From the NCBI GenBank assembly GCA_033819885.1, contig JAQYUZ010000046.1, positions 79,501 through 143,500 of the forward strand: a stretch of DNA of 64,000 nt, written 5' to 3'. This document shows positions 9,275 through 19,539 of this stretch, piece after piece; the stretch's first letter is position 1, and each line of letters begins with the position of its first letter. Source of the stretch: Microbotryomycetes sp. JL201 (lineage: Eukaryota > Basidiomycota > Microbotryomycetes). The position numbers and the translations under genes are program-made. A model generated the notes under the pieces. The model did not search any database, was not told the DNA's origin, and saw only the letters and a program-made list of their open reading frames with translations.

Positions 9275-12086
9275 CAACAACAACAACAACAACAGCAGCA
9301 GCAGCAGCAGCAGCAGATGTCGCAAACGCAGCAAGGCTTGAACGGAAACCTCAACGCAGCTTCTCTTGCCGCTTTCCAAGCCCAGCTCAACGCGAGGAGC
9401 GGGGCAGGTCCTTCCAGCTCGCCTATTCTCGGACAGCAAAACACCGCAATCAACCAGACCCATCAAGCTCTTTTGAATTTTCAGCAACAACAGCAACAGC
9501 AACAGCAGGCACTGTCTCAACAACAACAGCAACAGGTCCAGCTGGGACAGATGAACGTGATTCCTTCAAACTTGTCGACGAGAGTAAGTGATGCGTGCAA
9601 TTTGCCTTGGTCGTTATCCTAACTTGGAACGCGCCTGCAGATGGATCCGAGGCAGTTTATGCAGTCCCTGGTCGAATTCATGAAGCAGCGCAAAGAACCG
9701 CTCACCTCTTTGCCTGCAATCGACGGCAAGAGCGTTGATCTCTACCAACTGTATCAACTCGTCGTCATGTCCGGTGGCAGCAGCACCGTGAGTTGCGCAC
9801 CGTCTTTAGTGCCGCGCGCCCAAAAGCTGACAGTTCGCCGTGGGCTAGGTCAATGCCAAAGGCTTGTGGCACCGTATTGCCAAGCAACTTGGGTTCGACG
9901 TTGATGTGTCCTCGGCGACGATGCACAACGAAAGTTCCCCTGAGACGACGCGCATCTCGATGGAGTTGTCGCAAATCTATCAGAGGTTGTTGCGGCCATA
10001 CGAAGATGCAAGTTTGAGCCGGTCTGTGTCAAGCAGTGCATGTTTTGCTGATAGATATGCCTTTTTAAGAACTTTCAAAAGTCGCTCAACAAGCAGAGGC
10101 AGGCAATTCTTGAAGCACAAGGCATGACCGGCGGCGCTCTCGACAAAGAAAGTCTTGCAAATCTTCAAGCACGCCTGGCAGCGGGCATGGCTCAAGGGAC
10201 TCAAGCAGCAGCGGCCGCTTCTGGATCGCCACAGCTCAACAACCTCGGCTTGCGGCCTAATTCAACTGGCGTGCAACCGTCTCTGGCATCCATCTTGCCC
10301 GGACAAAACACGAATGTGCCTATATTTAATAATCTGCATCAGCAGCAGAACCTGGCAGGTAATTTGAACGCGACTCAGCTCGAGACAATCAGGCAGCAGC
10401 AGCAACAATCGCAGATGCAGCAGCAGCTTTCATCGGCCGCGCCAATGTACCAAACTGGACAAACGAGCCTCGGCCTTGACATGCCCTCCTCGTCATCCTC
10501 GAACCCGGCGGCTGCCGGTCAGCCTCAAGGCCGCGGACAGGTCCCGCTCAATCCCGAGCCTACGCCAGAGCACTTACAGGAAGCACGCAACAAGGTTGCT
10601 CAGATCAAGAAAATGCTGGACGCCCAAGTGCATGCTTACAAGCCGATTGAATTGCCCCAAGACGAAAAACTCAAAATTAGCCAGTACACGAACCAACTTG
10701 CGCCGCTCGTCGACAAGGTCAACGGGTTGATGCCATTGTTTTTGGCCATATCTGGATCAATTGAGAGCGTCATCAGGCTGATGAGATTTGTACGTAGACC
10801 GGCCATGGGTCGGTTCGCCGCATGCTGACGACCGAAATGTTGCGCAGGCGGCTATGTTTGCCGAGCACGTCAAGATGCTTCCGTCGGGTCGCGTCCTCAT
10901 GGACAGACAAACGCTCGCCAACATGAAGGACATGTTTGACAAGACGTTCGCGTACGTCAAATTTCATCACAAGCCGAAGCGAGAAAGTGCGGCCGCCAGC
11001 GCGGACCCGACCCAGTCGCCCCTGCTTAGGGATCAGTTCTCAGTCATGGCTCAGAAGAATGCGGCGCTGCGCGTCGAAGACCTCAAGCCGCCGCCGTTGA
11101 AACGTGCCAGACGGCAGTCCAACTCTGCCACGTCGCCAGCGGCCCCCTCGCCTTCGACGCCCAACTCTCAAGCAGAAGGCATCGAGTCGCCCCCAAAGTC
11201 TGCTGCGACGCCACGTACGAAAGCAGCTGCCAAGCGCGGCCGCAAGAATATTAATGACGCCGCCGCCAATGCTGCCTCGCCGCCGATCAAGACTGACTCG
11301 CCGAGGACGATTGTCGCATCTCCTTTGTCGATGAGCATGGCACCATCCCCTAAACCTATCGTCGCTCCTCCGATGCCGACAGTGCCAGAAGAGGAGCCGC
11401 TTGCCGTCAAACGCAAACGCGAAGCTGAAGAAGCGCAAGCGGATCCCGACTCGTTCATCGAAAAGACATTGCGAGGGCTGACTCGACCGGTTGATGGTTC
11501 ATCTGCGCTGTCACGCGACTTGACGAGCCAGTTGCCGTTTGATTTCCAGCCTGCGTTGCCTCTTGTCACGAACGCAGCATCATCCGTGTCGTTTGTCAAC
11601 AACGGCAATATGCCTTTGCTGAGCATTCCTGGCGTGTCTGTGACAAGCTCGACGTCGATGACATCTGCGCCTGCCATTGCGGGCAATGCGCCGGCCGATC
11701 CGTTCAACTTTGACTTGTTTATCGACGCTTCGGCGGCCGGCTACGTCGACGACGATGTTGCGACTCCAGACCTTGGCAAAGATGGACCAGACGAAGCGTC
11801 ACCTCCCTCGGATGACGAGCGAGAACAAAGTCAGCGAACGGCCGCGTCAAAGTCTTTATCGACGCAAGGCGCTGCACCGGCGTCTGCTTTCATGGCTGGT
11901 CGTGCTGGTGTTGCCGAAAAGACAATGTTTGGTGGACCTGCTGACGGACATGCGGACGACGGTTCGGACAAATGGTGGTTGACGCCAAGCGCGGACGCTT
12001 CCGTTCCAGACACGTTTTCGTGGACGAACGATGCGATGCCGGCAGGGACGTGGTCCATATTCGCGACGGATACTTTTCTTGACTAA
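7995..12086 (+). CDS. Glutamine-rich ARID-domain protein, SWI/SNF subunit Swi1-like
   Basis: This is probably a DNA-binding subunit of the SWI/SNF chromatin remodeller. The start is ATG 7995 (MDLNNLAGLGG). The N-terminal third has repeated Gln runs, the longest about 33 residues encoded by mixed CAG/CAA near 9227-9315. The ARID domain is split by an intron after SGGSST (9641-9787, then 9848 on). Its first part is DPRQFMQSLVEFMKQR and LPAIDGKSVDLYQLYQLV; the second is LWHRIAKQLGFDV and ELSQIYQRLLRPYED. This pattern is close to ARID of Swi1/ARID1. Downstream is a helical region (HLQEARNKVAQIKKML), then a last large exon from about 10848 with KPPPLKRARRQSN, Ser/Pro/Ala-rich stretches and an acidic tail ending TDTFLD. 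Introns fall near 8400-8454, 8976-9028, 9131-9196, 9580-9640, 9788-9847, 10026-10069 and 10792-10847. The family call rests on ARID plus Q-rich context; Med15-like Q-rich factors were considered but lack ARID. Confidence 0.8.
9227..9315 (+). repeat. CAG/CAA trinucleotide run encoding polyglutamine
   Basis: An almost uninterrupted run of glutamine codons inside the SWI1-like gene. It starts and ends as CAG blocks with a CAA block in the middle. Shorter Gln runs occur near 8056-8092, 8280-8325, 8600-8620 and 9482-9535. Confidence 0.95.
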
Positions 12087-12372
12087 TTATTCTTGGTCAC
12101 GCCCGACTTTCTCGGTTCTCGGTTGTATCTTTTTTACCTTTGTTTGTTGCGTTCACATTGATGCGACTCGTCATGTATTTATTTGTAGCTGTTGCTCGTT
12201 GTTTTGTCCGTCTCGTTCCCGGATCATTCGTTGTATTGAAATCGAAACGTGCTCGTGGTCTTCGCCGTAAACGACAAACTCCGAGGAATTGACGGCGCGA
12301 CTCCTGTGCAAGATCGCGCTATCCTTTACGGGTTTGTCGCTTTTGACCTCTTGGTTCATCAGTCAGAATTAA

Positions 12373-13175
12373 ATGTCATCCTCGTCGTCCGAGCAAGACG
12401 AGAAATTAAAGCGTGAGGAGCACCATCACCGACATGGTGTGCGCAAGCGAGTCAAGCGGCATCTGCATCGAGCTCACGAGAGAGTCAAACACGGACATGA
12501 ACAATTCAAAGCGTATCGCAAAGTAAAATTGAAAGCAGGACGTCACGTGGTCAGTCGCACGCTCAATGAGTACATACATTTGCATGGATTGAAGGTTGCT
12601 GACGTTCGAACGGAATGACCCTGTTGAAGCACTTGCACGAGATGTCAAAACGAACAACAGTCATCATTTGCTGTGTTGTGACTGTGTTGATGCTAGGACT
12701 CGGAGGTTTGGTGTACTGGAAAGGCTGGTGGCAAACTTGGTACGACTGGATTCACGACTTTGTGATTTTCCCAGGTCGGTCAACTCGTAGACAGACCTTG
12801 ATCCACAAAAAAGGGGGATTGTTGACAAGCTTCCTTTTTTGCGTTTTCGTTGACGGGAACAAAGAACTCAAGAAACCTTTTGATGCTGAAGAAGCTTTCA
12901 AGTCGGCCACGTCCGCCGTCGTATCTGTCGCGACCAGTCTCGCTTCTGAAGCAAGACGAGTCATAGATAAAGCAGGTGACGGAGCAAAGGATGCAGCGAA
13001 CGACGTCAAGGATTTCTTCAAAGGGATTGGCAAGCGTGACGAGTTTGACAGGCTTGATTATGTCGAGGCGATTGCTACGACAAGCGCTGTATGGGATGGA
13101 GCGACGATCTCGGTTGCACTACAGGCTTCGCGTCCGACATTGAGCATCGTCAAGCCAACTCGGGGGTGTGTATAA
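12373..13175 (+). CDS. Small single-pass membrane protein, unknown
   Basis: I do not recognise this gene. The first exon, from ATG 12373, is strikingly basic and His/Lys-rich (EEHHHRHGVRKRVKR). An intron starts at about 12547 and ends near 12641 (CACGAG acceptor). The next exon encodes one hydrophobic span, VIICCVVTVLMLGLGGLVYW, followed by aromatic WWQTWYDWIHDF. A second intron, about 12773-12860, leads to an amphipathic Ala/Lys/Asp stretch (SLASEARRVIDKAGDG, KDAANDVKDFFKGIG) and the stop at 13173-13175. A basic cytosolic N-terminus before one span suggests type II orientation, like the nearby DPBB genes, but no DPBB is visible. Splice sites are uncertain because the second frame is also open through the putative intron. 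Confidence 0.5.
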
Positions 13176-13545
13176 CATGCATGCGGTTTCACCGGAATGC
13201 AAGTGCGGGCCGGTCGGGCGCAGGCCGAGTCGCGTCTAGAGCCGTTGAATGACTGCTCGACGAATGAATGTATTCTTTTCCGACTGGCACGAGACATGCC
13301 AGTCGTGTCGCAAAGATGCTTGTGTTATATTCACGCGTTTGTAGTCTTCTTGTTGATCGAGTCGAGCGTTCCAACGGCTTTTGCTTGGCGTTGTCGACTG
13401 CGGGCGATCTGTTCATTTTGCGTCGAGGCGCGCGTCTCTCGTTTCCGGTTCAAACGGCAGCACGAACGACCTTGTCCTTTGGCAGAGCGCCCGACTGTTC
13501 TGATCCGCTGGTCCGAGTCGTGTGCCTGCAAGGCAGCAGCAAGGG
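13176..13545. promoter_or_regulatory. Intergenic region upstream of secreted DPBB gene
   Basis: About 370 bases lacking a supported gene; it should contain the promoter of the secreted double-DPBB gene. No specific element is recognised. Confidence 0.4.
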
Positions 13546-15671
13546 ATGCATTCGTCGATCGCGACTGCAGGAGCCGTCGCGCTCTGGCTCACGGCCGCCA
13601 CAACCGTCTCGGCCTCACACGAGCGCAGGCACTTTGCCCGAGACGCTATCCATCGTGTCATTGTCAAAAAGAGTCAGTCCTGCACACATGGCGTGTCGTG
13701 CCTGTCCGCGAATCGTCGTCCGGACTCGGACAAGACGCGACTTGTTTCAGGAATGTTTGCTGATCAACATGGCAATCCACACCCCACTACCGCCTCGGAC
13801 GGCAACGTCACACAGGGCAAGACGTGCCATTGGTCGGTAAGCTTGTCATGGACCCCCCGCGTGTATGCTTCTGCGTGCACTGACCGCGCTTTTTGGTCTG
13901 TGCGCGCACGCGTCCTCTCGCCTGGGCAAATATCCAGCCAAACTTGCTCTGCCCGGCACACTCGACAGGTCCGAAGCAACAGTCGAAAACGCCACAACGA
14001 ACGCGACTGGCAACGATGCACCTCAAACATCAGCGTGGCGCATCGGCGAGGCGCTCTGGTTCAACCAAACTGGCACAAGCACGGGCGCGTGCAAGCGAGT
14101 CCACACGTCAGTGCATAGACTGAACCTGTGTCAATATCATCGAACAGGGTGCTTACGACGTCCCTGTCCTCTACAGCAACGAGGACCTTGTGTTTGGTCT
14201 AAGTGCGCCACTGTACGGATCGCTCGGACAAATCTCACCAGACTGCGGTCGCCTCGTCGAGGTCGAGCACATTGAATCCGGCAAGACGTGAGTTCTCGTT
14301 TGATGTAAACACTCACGCTCATCGCAGGCTCATGCTAATGATACGCTCTCTCACAGCCTCACCTTGCCGGTTACCGACTCGAGCGGCAACGAATACTTTA
14401 CCTTGTCGATCCAAGCTTTCCGTCAATTTGCGCCACTGAGGACAGGACTGCTCGAAATCAAATGGCGATACGTAGGCGATTCGTCTACGGCGGCTGACGG
14501 CGGCGCCTCCAACTCGACCGCTCCGGCCCACAGTGGCAACTCGACAACGACTGCCCGTCCCGCCGGCGCGACGGCAGTCTCTACGGCCACAATCACTTCT
14601 GCTGCATCATCCGCCTCGGTCAACAGTGCCGCCTCGGCCCGCGAAGCCGCAGAATCGCGTGCGTCAGTGTCCTCGGCTCGAGCTGCAGCCGCTGAAGCCA
14701 GCAAGGAAGCTGCCGCTTCATCATCTTCCGCCGCCGCCGCCGCTGCTGCCGTAAGACACTCTTGCTCGAAACAAGCCGAGTCAAATCATCTGATGTTTTG
14801 CTTCCCTTCGTGCCCAGGCATCCGCATCTGCTGTCGCCGAACGCAAAGAGCGCGAAGCCCAAGACGCTCGCAAGAAAGCCGAGCGCGAAGAACGCGAGCG
14901 CAAGGAAGCTGCCGACCGCAAGAAAGCAGCAGCAGAAGAAGAAGCTGCTGCTGCTGCTGCTGCACGTCAGGCTCAAGAGAAGGCTGAACGAGAGGCGAGG
15001 GAAGAGGCTGAGCGCAAGGCGAGGGAGCAAGAGGAGCGCAAGAAACGCGAGGAAGAGGAACGTCAGCGCCGCGAGGAGGAGGAGCGCAAGAGGCGCGAGG
15101 AGGAGGATCGCAAGAAAGCCGAGGAGGATCGCAAGAAGGCCGAGGAGGCCAAGAACAACAGCAACAACGGTGGTGGCAATGTCGTCCGCGGCGGGTTCGC
15201 GACGTTTTATTACCAGAATGGCAACCCTGGGTGAGCTCTCTGCCGTCCTGTTTAGAAGCGTTCTGCGCTGACCACTCCTGCTTTTTAGTCACGTGAGCTC
15301 GACTTGCGTTTCCTCGAACGAAAATAAGTAATGCTGACAACGTGAAACAAGTGCGGCACGGTCGCTGCCGAAAGTGACAAGGTGATTGCCTTGCCGACCA
15401 ACACGTATGCCAACGGAAAGCATTGCGGCAGACAGATTAGGCTCACGCGCACCGACAACGGTCGTTCCGTCGTTGCTACGGTCCGGTGAGTGCAACTAGG
15501 TTGACAGTCTGCGGTCTGCATCACACACACATTGACACTGGTTTCAATTACCCTAGCGACTCTTGCCCGACATGCCATAACGATCAAAGCCTCGACCTCT
15601 CGGTTGGAGCATTCAATGCCATTGCGTCAGAGTCCGAGGGCATGGTCCCGATCGAATGGGTGTGGGCGTAA
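13546..15671 (+). CDS. Secreted protein with two double-psi beta-barrel folds linked by a charged single alpha-helix
   Basis: The chosen start is ATG 13546, because it begins a good signal peptide (MHSSIATAGAVALWLTAATT). A Cys-containing N-terminal part precedes the first DPBB-like segment at about 14150-14490: VLYSNEDLVFGLSAPLYG, ISPDCGRLVEV, YFTLSIQAFRQFA and LLEIKWRYV. A Ser/Thr/Ala linker follows, then about 90 residues of alternating Lys/Arg and Glu at about 14819-15165 (e.g. ERKREEEDRKKAEED), a typical single alpha-helix. A canonical DPBB ends the protein: ATFYYQNGNPG, CGTVAAESDKVIALP, HCGRQIRLTR, DSCPTCHNDQSLDLS and VPIEWVWA. Introns include 13839-13938, about 14101-14147, about 14289-14357, 14752-14818, 15231-15288, 15293-15351 and about 15486-15556. 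The last two bracket a four-base exon (15289-15292) that restores G-H-C-G in the barrel. The first barrel lacks the CxxC pair. It is probably a wall or extracellular-matrix protein. Confidence 0.8.
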
Positions 15672-16106
15672 CGACCGAGCTCGTGACAGTCGCATGTCCG
15701 CATTCGAGCATCAATTTATACCCGAATGTTTCTGTCTTCGCTCTTTCAAACTTTTGACAACCTTTTTTTTTTTTCTTTGCTTTTGATTGACGAGTTTGGT
15801 CTTGTCTTGTGCGTCTGAGACTGTGTTGCAATCGTTTGCAAGATCTGGCAGCTGTGCTGTTGCCCCAGGCTGGATGTGTATTGTGCTCATTATGTCGAAA
15901 GTGGTGCACCGCCGCGATGCGCAGCACTCTTGGCGATTACAAGTCTGGTTCACGCTTGCGGTTGAAGGCAGAGACATTCGCGTCCGACTCTTTGGCTTCC
16001 CAGTTCTTGAGCCGTTCCACCAGCTCGCGCTGTTTTATATTCGCTTGCACTGCGCTCCTTCCGCTCGCTCACTTTCCTGCTTTGACCGGCTGCCGCGTGA
16101 CCGACG
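15672..16106. promoter_or_regulatory. Intergenic region upstream of fimbrin
   Basis: About 430 bases without a supported gene. A T-rich tract at about 15762-15785 follows the DPBB stop and may belong to its 3' processing signals. The remainder is presumed fimbrin promoter. Confidence 0.4.
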
Positions 16107-18567
16107 ATGCAGGCGATCAAACTGCAGAAAAAGTACCCTGCGTTCTCCCAAGAGGAGATGATGGGGTTGATTGCCCAGTTCAAGTGCGTGTTCCGACTTG
16201 CATGCCATGCTCAGCCCATCTGTACGAATGAATGACGCCGCTGACGTACGTGCGCCGCGCCTGCGCTCTGTCGCCGCCTCGCGAGCAGCCAGATTGACGT
16301 CGACGGCACAGGCAGGTTGCCGAAATCAACCGTGCTCACGAGCTTGTCGGGGGCGAGCGCGCCTCAGCGCTATTCGTATGACCAAGTGCGCGAAGCACTC
16401 AAGACCGTCAACCTGGACTCGTCTGGCAACGTAGAGCTCGACGACTTTGTCGAGCTCAACCACAAGCTCAGAGAAGGTGCAGGACAGAACGCAGGCCGCG
16501 TACTGAGAGGCGGCGCACTCAGTGGCCTCGTCGGCGGAGCGGCCGCTGCTCCTGCGTCGTCTGCACCGAGCCACGCTAGGACGGCCAGTGGAGGAAATGC
16601 ATCGGCAGGAACGGGAGGCAAGGTGCTCGTGCAGGGTAGCAACACCAACATTACTCACTCGATCAACGAGGACGAGCGCACAGAGTTTACCCGCCACATC
16701 AACCAGGTTCGTACACCATGACATCTCGAGATTGAGAAGCGACATCGAATAACACTCGAACACAGGTCCTTGCCGGAGATGCCGACATTGGAGACCGGCT
16801 GCCGATCCCGACCGACACTTTCCAAATCTTTGATGAATGCCGAGGTTCGTCCATGCCTTGGCGACGAACGCACTGTACTGACACCGGTGGAATACTCGCA
16901 GACGGTCTCATCTTGTCAAAACTCATCAACGACTCCGTTCCCGACACGATCGACGAGCGCGTCCTCAACAAACCGTCCAACAAGGCCAAACGCGCGCCAA
17001 CGGCGATGCCAGCCCCATCCTCGGGCGCCGGACCAAAACCAATCAATGCATTCCAAATGACCGAAAACAATAACTTGGTCATCTCATCGTCAAAAGCGCT
17101 CGGTTTGTCGGTCGTCAACATTGGAGCCAACGACATTGTCGAAGGCCGCGAGCACTTGATTTTAGGCCTTATCTGGCAAATCATTCGTAAGGGTTTGCTC
17201 AACAAGATTGACATCAAGCTGCATCCCGAATTGTACCGGTTGCTTGAGGATGATGAGACTCTGGAGCAATTCCTCAGATTGCCGCCGGACCAAATCTTGC
17301 TCAGGTGGTTCAACTTTCACCTCAAGGCGGCCAATTGGGGGCGCAGGCGAGTGCTCGTCCATTGAAACAAGTTCAGTGTGGCAGCCTGTTGACTTTTTGC
17401 GACGCGGATCTCGCTCTGCAGGGTCAATAACTTTTCGAAAGACGTGGCAGACGGCGAAAACTATACAGTCCTGCTTAACCAACTCAAACCGAATGAGTGT
17501 TCGCGCGCTCCACTGCAAGAGCGTGACCTGCACCAGCGAGCCGAGCAAGTCCTGCAAAACGCAGACACGATCGGCTGCCGCAAATACCTCACAGCGTCGT
17601 CGCTCGTCGCCGGCAATGCCAAGCTCAATCTTGCGTTTGTCGCAAACCTGTTCAACACGTGGCCAGGTCTGGAACCGTTGGAAGAGAACGAGCGACCGGT
17701 GATTGAAGACTTTGACGCGGAAGGTGAACGCGAGGCACGAGTGTTTACCTTGTGGCTCAACTCGCTCGATGTCGACCCTGGCGTGTACGACTTGTTTGAA
17801 GACTTGAAAGACGGTCTCGTACTTTTGCAAGCGTTCGACAAGATGATTCCCGGATCGGTCGTGTGGCGACGAGTCGCAAAAACGCCTCAACCATTGTCTC
17901 GGTTCAAGGCCGTCGAAAATACCAATTACGTGCTCGACTTGGCGAAAAACAACAACATGCACATCGTTGGCATTCAAGGTGCCGACTTGGTCGACGGTCA
18001 ACGCACGCTCACGCTTGGCGTCGTCTGGCAGATGATGAGGCGCAACATTCTGTCGACCATGGCGAGCTTGAGCAAGAACGGCAAAGAGATCACTGACGGA
18101 GAGATTGTCAAGTGGGCAAATGATCAGGTCCAAAAGGGCGGCAAAAAGTCGCGCATGTCGAGTTTCAAGGATCCGTCTCTCACGAATGCAATCTTCTTTC
18201 TGGACTTGCTCGACTCGCTCAAGCCGGGTTACGTCGACTATTCGCTCGTGTACGAAGGCAGAACGGACGAGGAATGCAAGGCCAATGGTTAGTGCCGCTT
18301 GTCATTCGCTTCGAGCGGTCGAGCTTGCTGACAAAAGCCTCTCGCGTGCGCACACGCGCACACGTACACACAGCCAAATTGGCCATTTCAATTGCACGCA
18401 AGCTTGGTTCACTCATCTTCATCGTCGCTGAAGACATTGTCGACGTCAGACCGCGTCTCATTCTGACATTTACGGCCGCACTGAGTGAGTCGCTCGGCGC
18501 ACCGGGGGACGATTTGTCAAGTCTTGCTCACGCAGAAACCACAGTGGCGCTGTCGATGGGTGTGTGA
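16107..18567 (+). CDS. SAC6: Fimbrin / plastin, actin-bundling protein (Sac6-like)
   Basis: Fimbrin cross-links actin filaments in cortical patches and cables. ATG 16107 opens MQAIKLQKKYPAFSQEEMM, the usual start of a fungal fimbrin. Two EF-hand-like segments follow, QIDVDGTGRLPKSTVL and NLDSSGNVELDDFVEL, then a Gly/Ala/Ser-rich linker and four calponin-homology domains in two actin-binding units. Diagnostic pieces are GLILSKLINDSVPDTIDERVL, VNIGANDIVEGREHLIL, LLRWFNFHLKAANWGRR and IGCRKYLTASSLVAGN. Later ones are LFEDLKDGLVLLQAFDKMIPG, NTNYVLDLAKNNNMHIVGI, WANDQVQKGGK and LGSLIFIVAEDIVDVRPRLI. Introns lie near 16183-16291, 16709-16765, 16847-16902, 17349-17420, 18291-18370 and 18491-18532. 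The last splice gives the C-terminus TVALSMGV. Length and domain order fit the family fully. Confidence 0.95.
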
Positions 18568-19539
18568 GGCAGGAGATTTGGTGCAGCCAACACGCTTAGT
18601 CGAAATGCTTGTATGATTAATCGAGAAAATTGAATAACAATCAATCGCTCGTCACGAGTGTAAGGAACCGAGGCTGGTCCCGAGAGGCAGCCAATGTGCG
18701 GAAAACCTTGAAGCGTTTTATGGCGTTTCTACATTAAGATCAAGAGTAAAGGAATCGCGCTCGTGTCTGTTCATCACTCGCACATTGGTCCAAAGTCAGC
18801 TCGGTCTGCCGGCTGTCGGATGCTGTTTGTGTGTTTCGCATAGAGAGAGAACGTGCCTGGAGAGGCTCGACGGATCTGTGTTACCTGGTTGGACCACGTT
18901 CATTGCAGCGGAACCACGTTCATTGCAGCGAGTGCGTCACCACATTTGCAAACCGGTGGACGGGCTGCCACTCTTGCACCAGATTTGCAGATCGCTCCTT
19001 TGTACGCAGGGGTCGCTGCCTCATTGACAGGCGCACGTTCTGTCTACCTGTTTCGTGCTTTCGTCACTTTGAACAGGTCATTGTCAGTTCGGGAGTCCCA
19101 TGTTCGTCATCCCGGGACGGGACTCCTGTTTTGCGGGACAATTTTCGCCGAGGTCCAAAAATAGTCCGCGGCGGTTCAGGCGCGGGGGGCGGCGTCATAA
19201 TTTTATAGACGGGCGTGCGTGGCGGGCGTGCTGCAGCTGTCGAACGTGCGCAGAAGCTGGTTTGTGATTGGTTGACCGTCTTGCGTGTGCATGCATATTT
19301 GTCAAAAAAGGCCATCAGACCGGCAAACGAAAGAGGGCAAGACGCCAGACCCGCGAAGGCGGCTCTGGAAAAAAAAAAGGGGAAAAAAACTCCGCAGCGT
19401 CCGGCGCGGCGTCCAGGCCGCGAAAAAAAGTTTGGATTTAGCGCGCCACAAGGAGAGCGGGTCTGAGTACTTTGCTTTCACATCCTGCTCACGAAGCGTA
19501 CGGTCGACACTTCTGCTCAGCAACAGAAGCTGCAGTGAT
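18568..19539. promoter_or_regulatory. Promoter region of phosphate-permease-like gene with CACGTT cluster
   Basis: About 970 bases between fimbrin and the transporter. CACGTT, the weaker core bound by the yeast phosphate regulator Pho4, occurs at 18895-18900, 18915-18920 and 19034-19039. The reverse form AACGTG is at 18850-18855 and 19243-19248. Two of the sites lie in a direct repeat of about 20 bases (18892-18930). An inverted repeat GGAGTCCC/GGGACTCC is at about 19091-19128. A TAATTTTATA stretch is near 19198. Regulatory meaning is inference; the words are seen directly. Confidence 0.55.
18892..18930 (+). repeat. Short tandem duplication, about 20-bp unit
   Basis: The unit ACCACGTTCATTGCAGCG occurs twice in a row with a two-base spacer, each copy carrying one CACGTT word. 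Confidence 0.9.

Noticed and set aside
9133-9532. Poly-Cys and poly-Leu readings on the minus strand
   Set aside because: Antisense translations of the CAG/CAA run.
7995-12086. Mediator Med15/KIX identity for the Gln-rich protein
   Set aside because: A split but clear ARID domain and a SWI1-like layout fit better.
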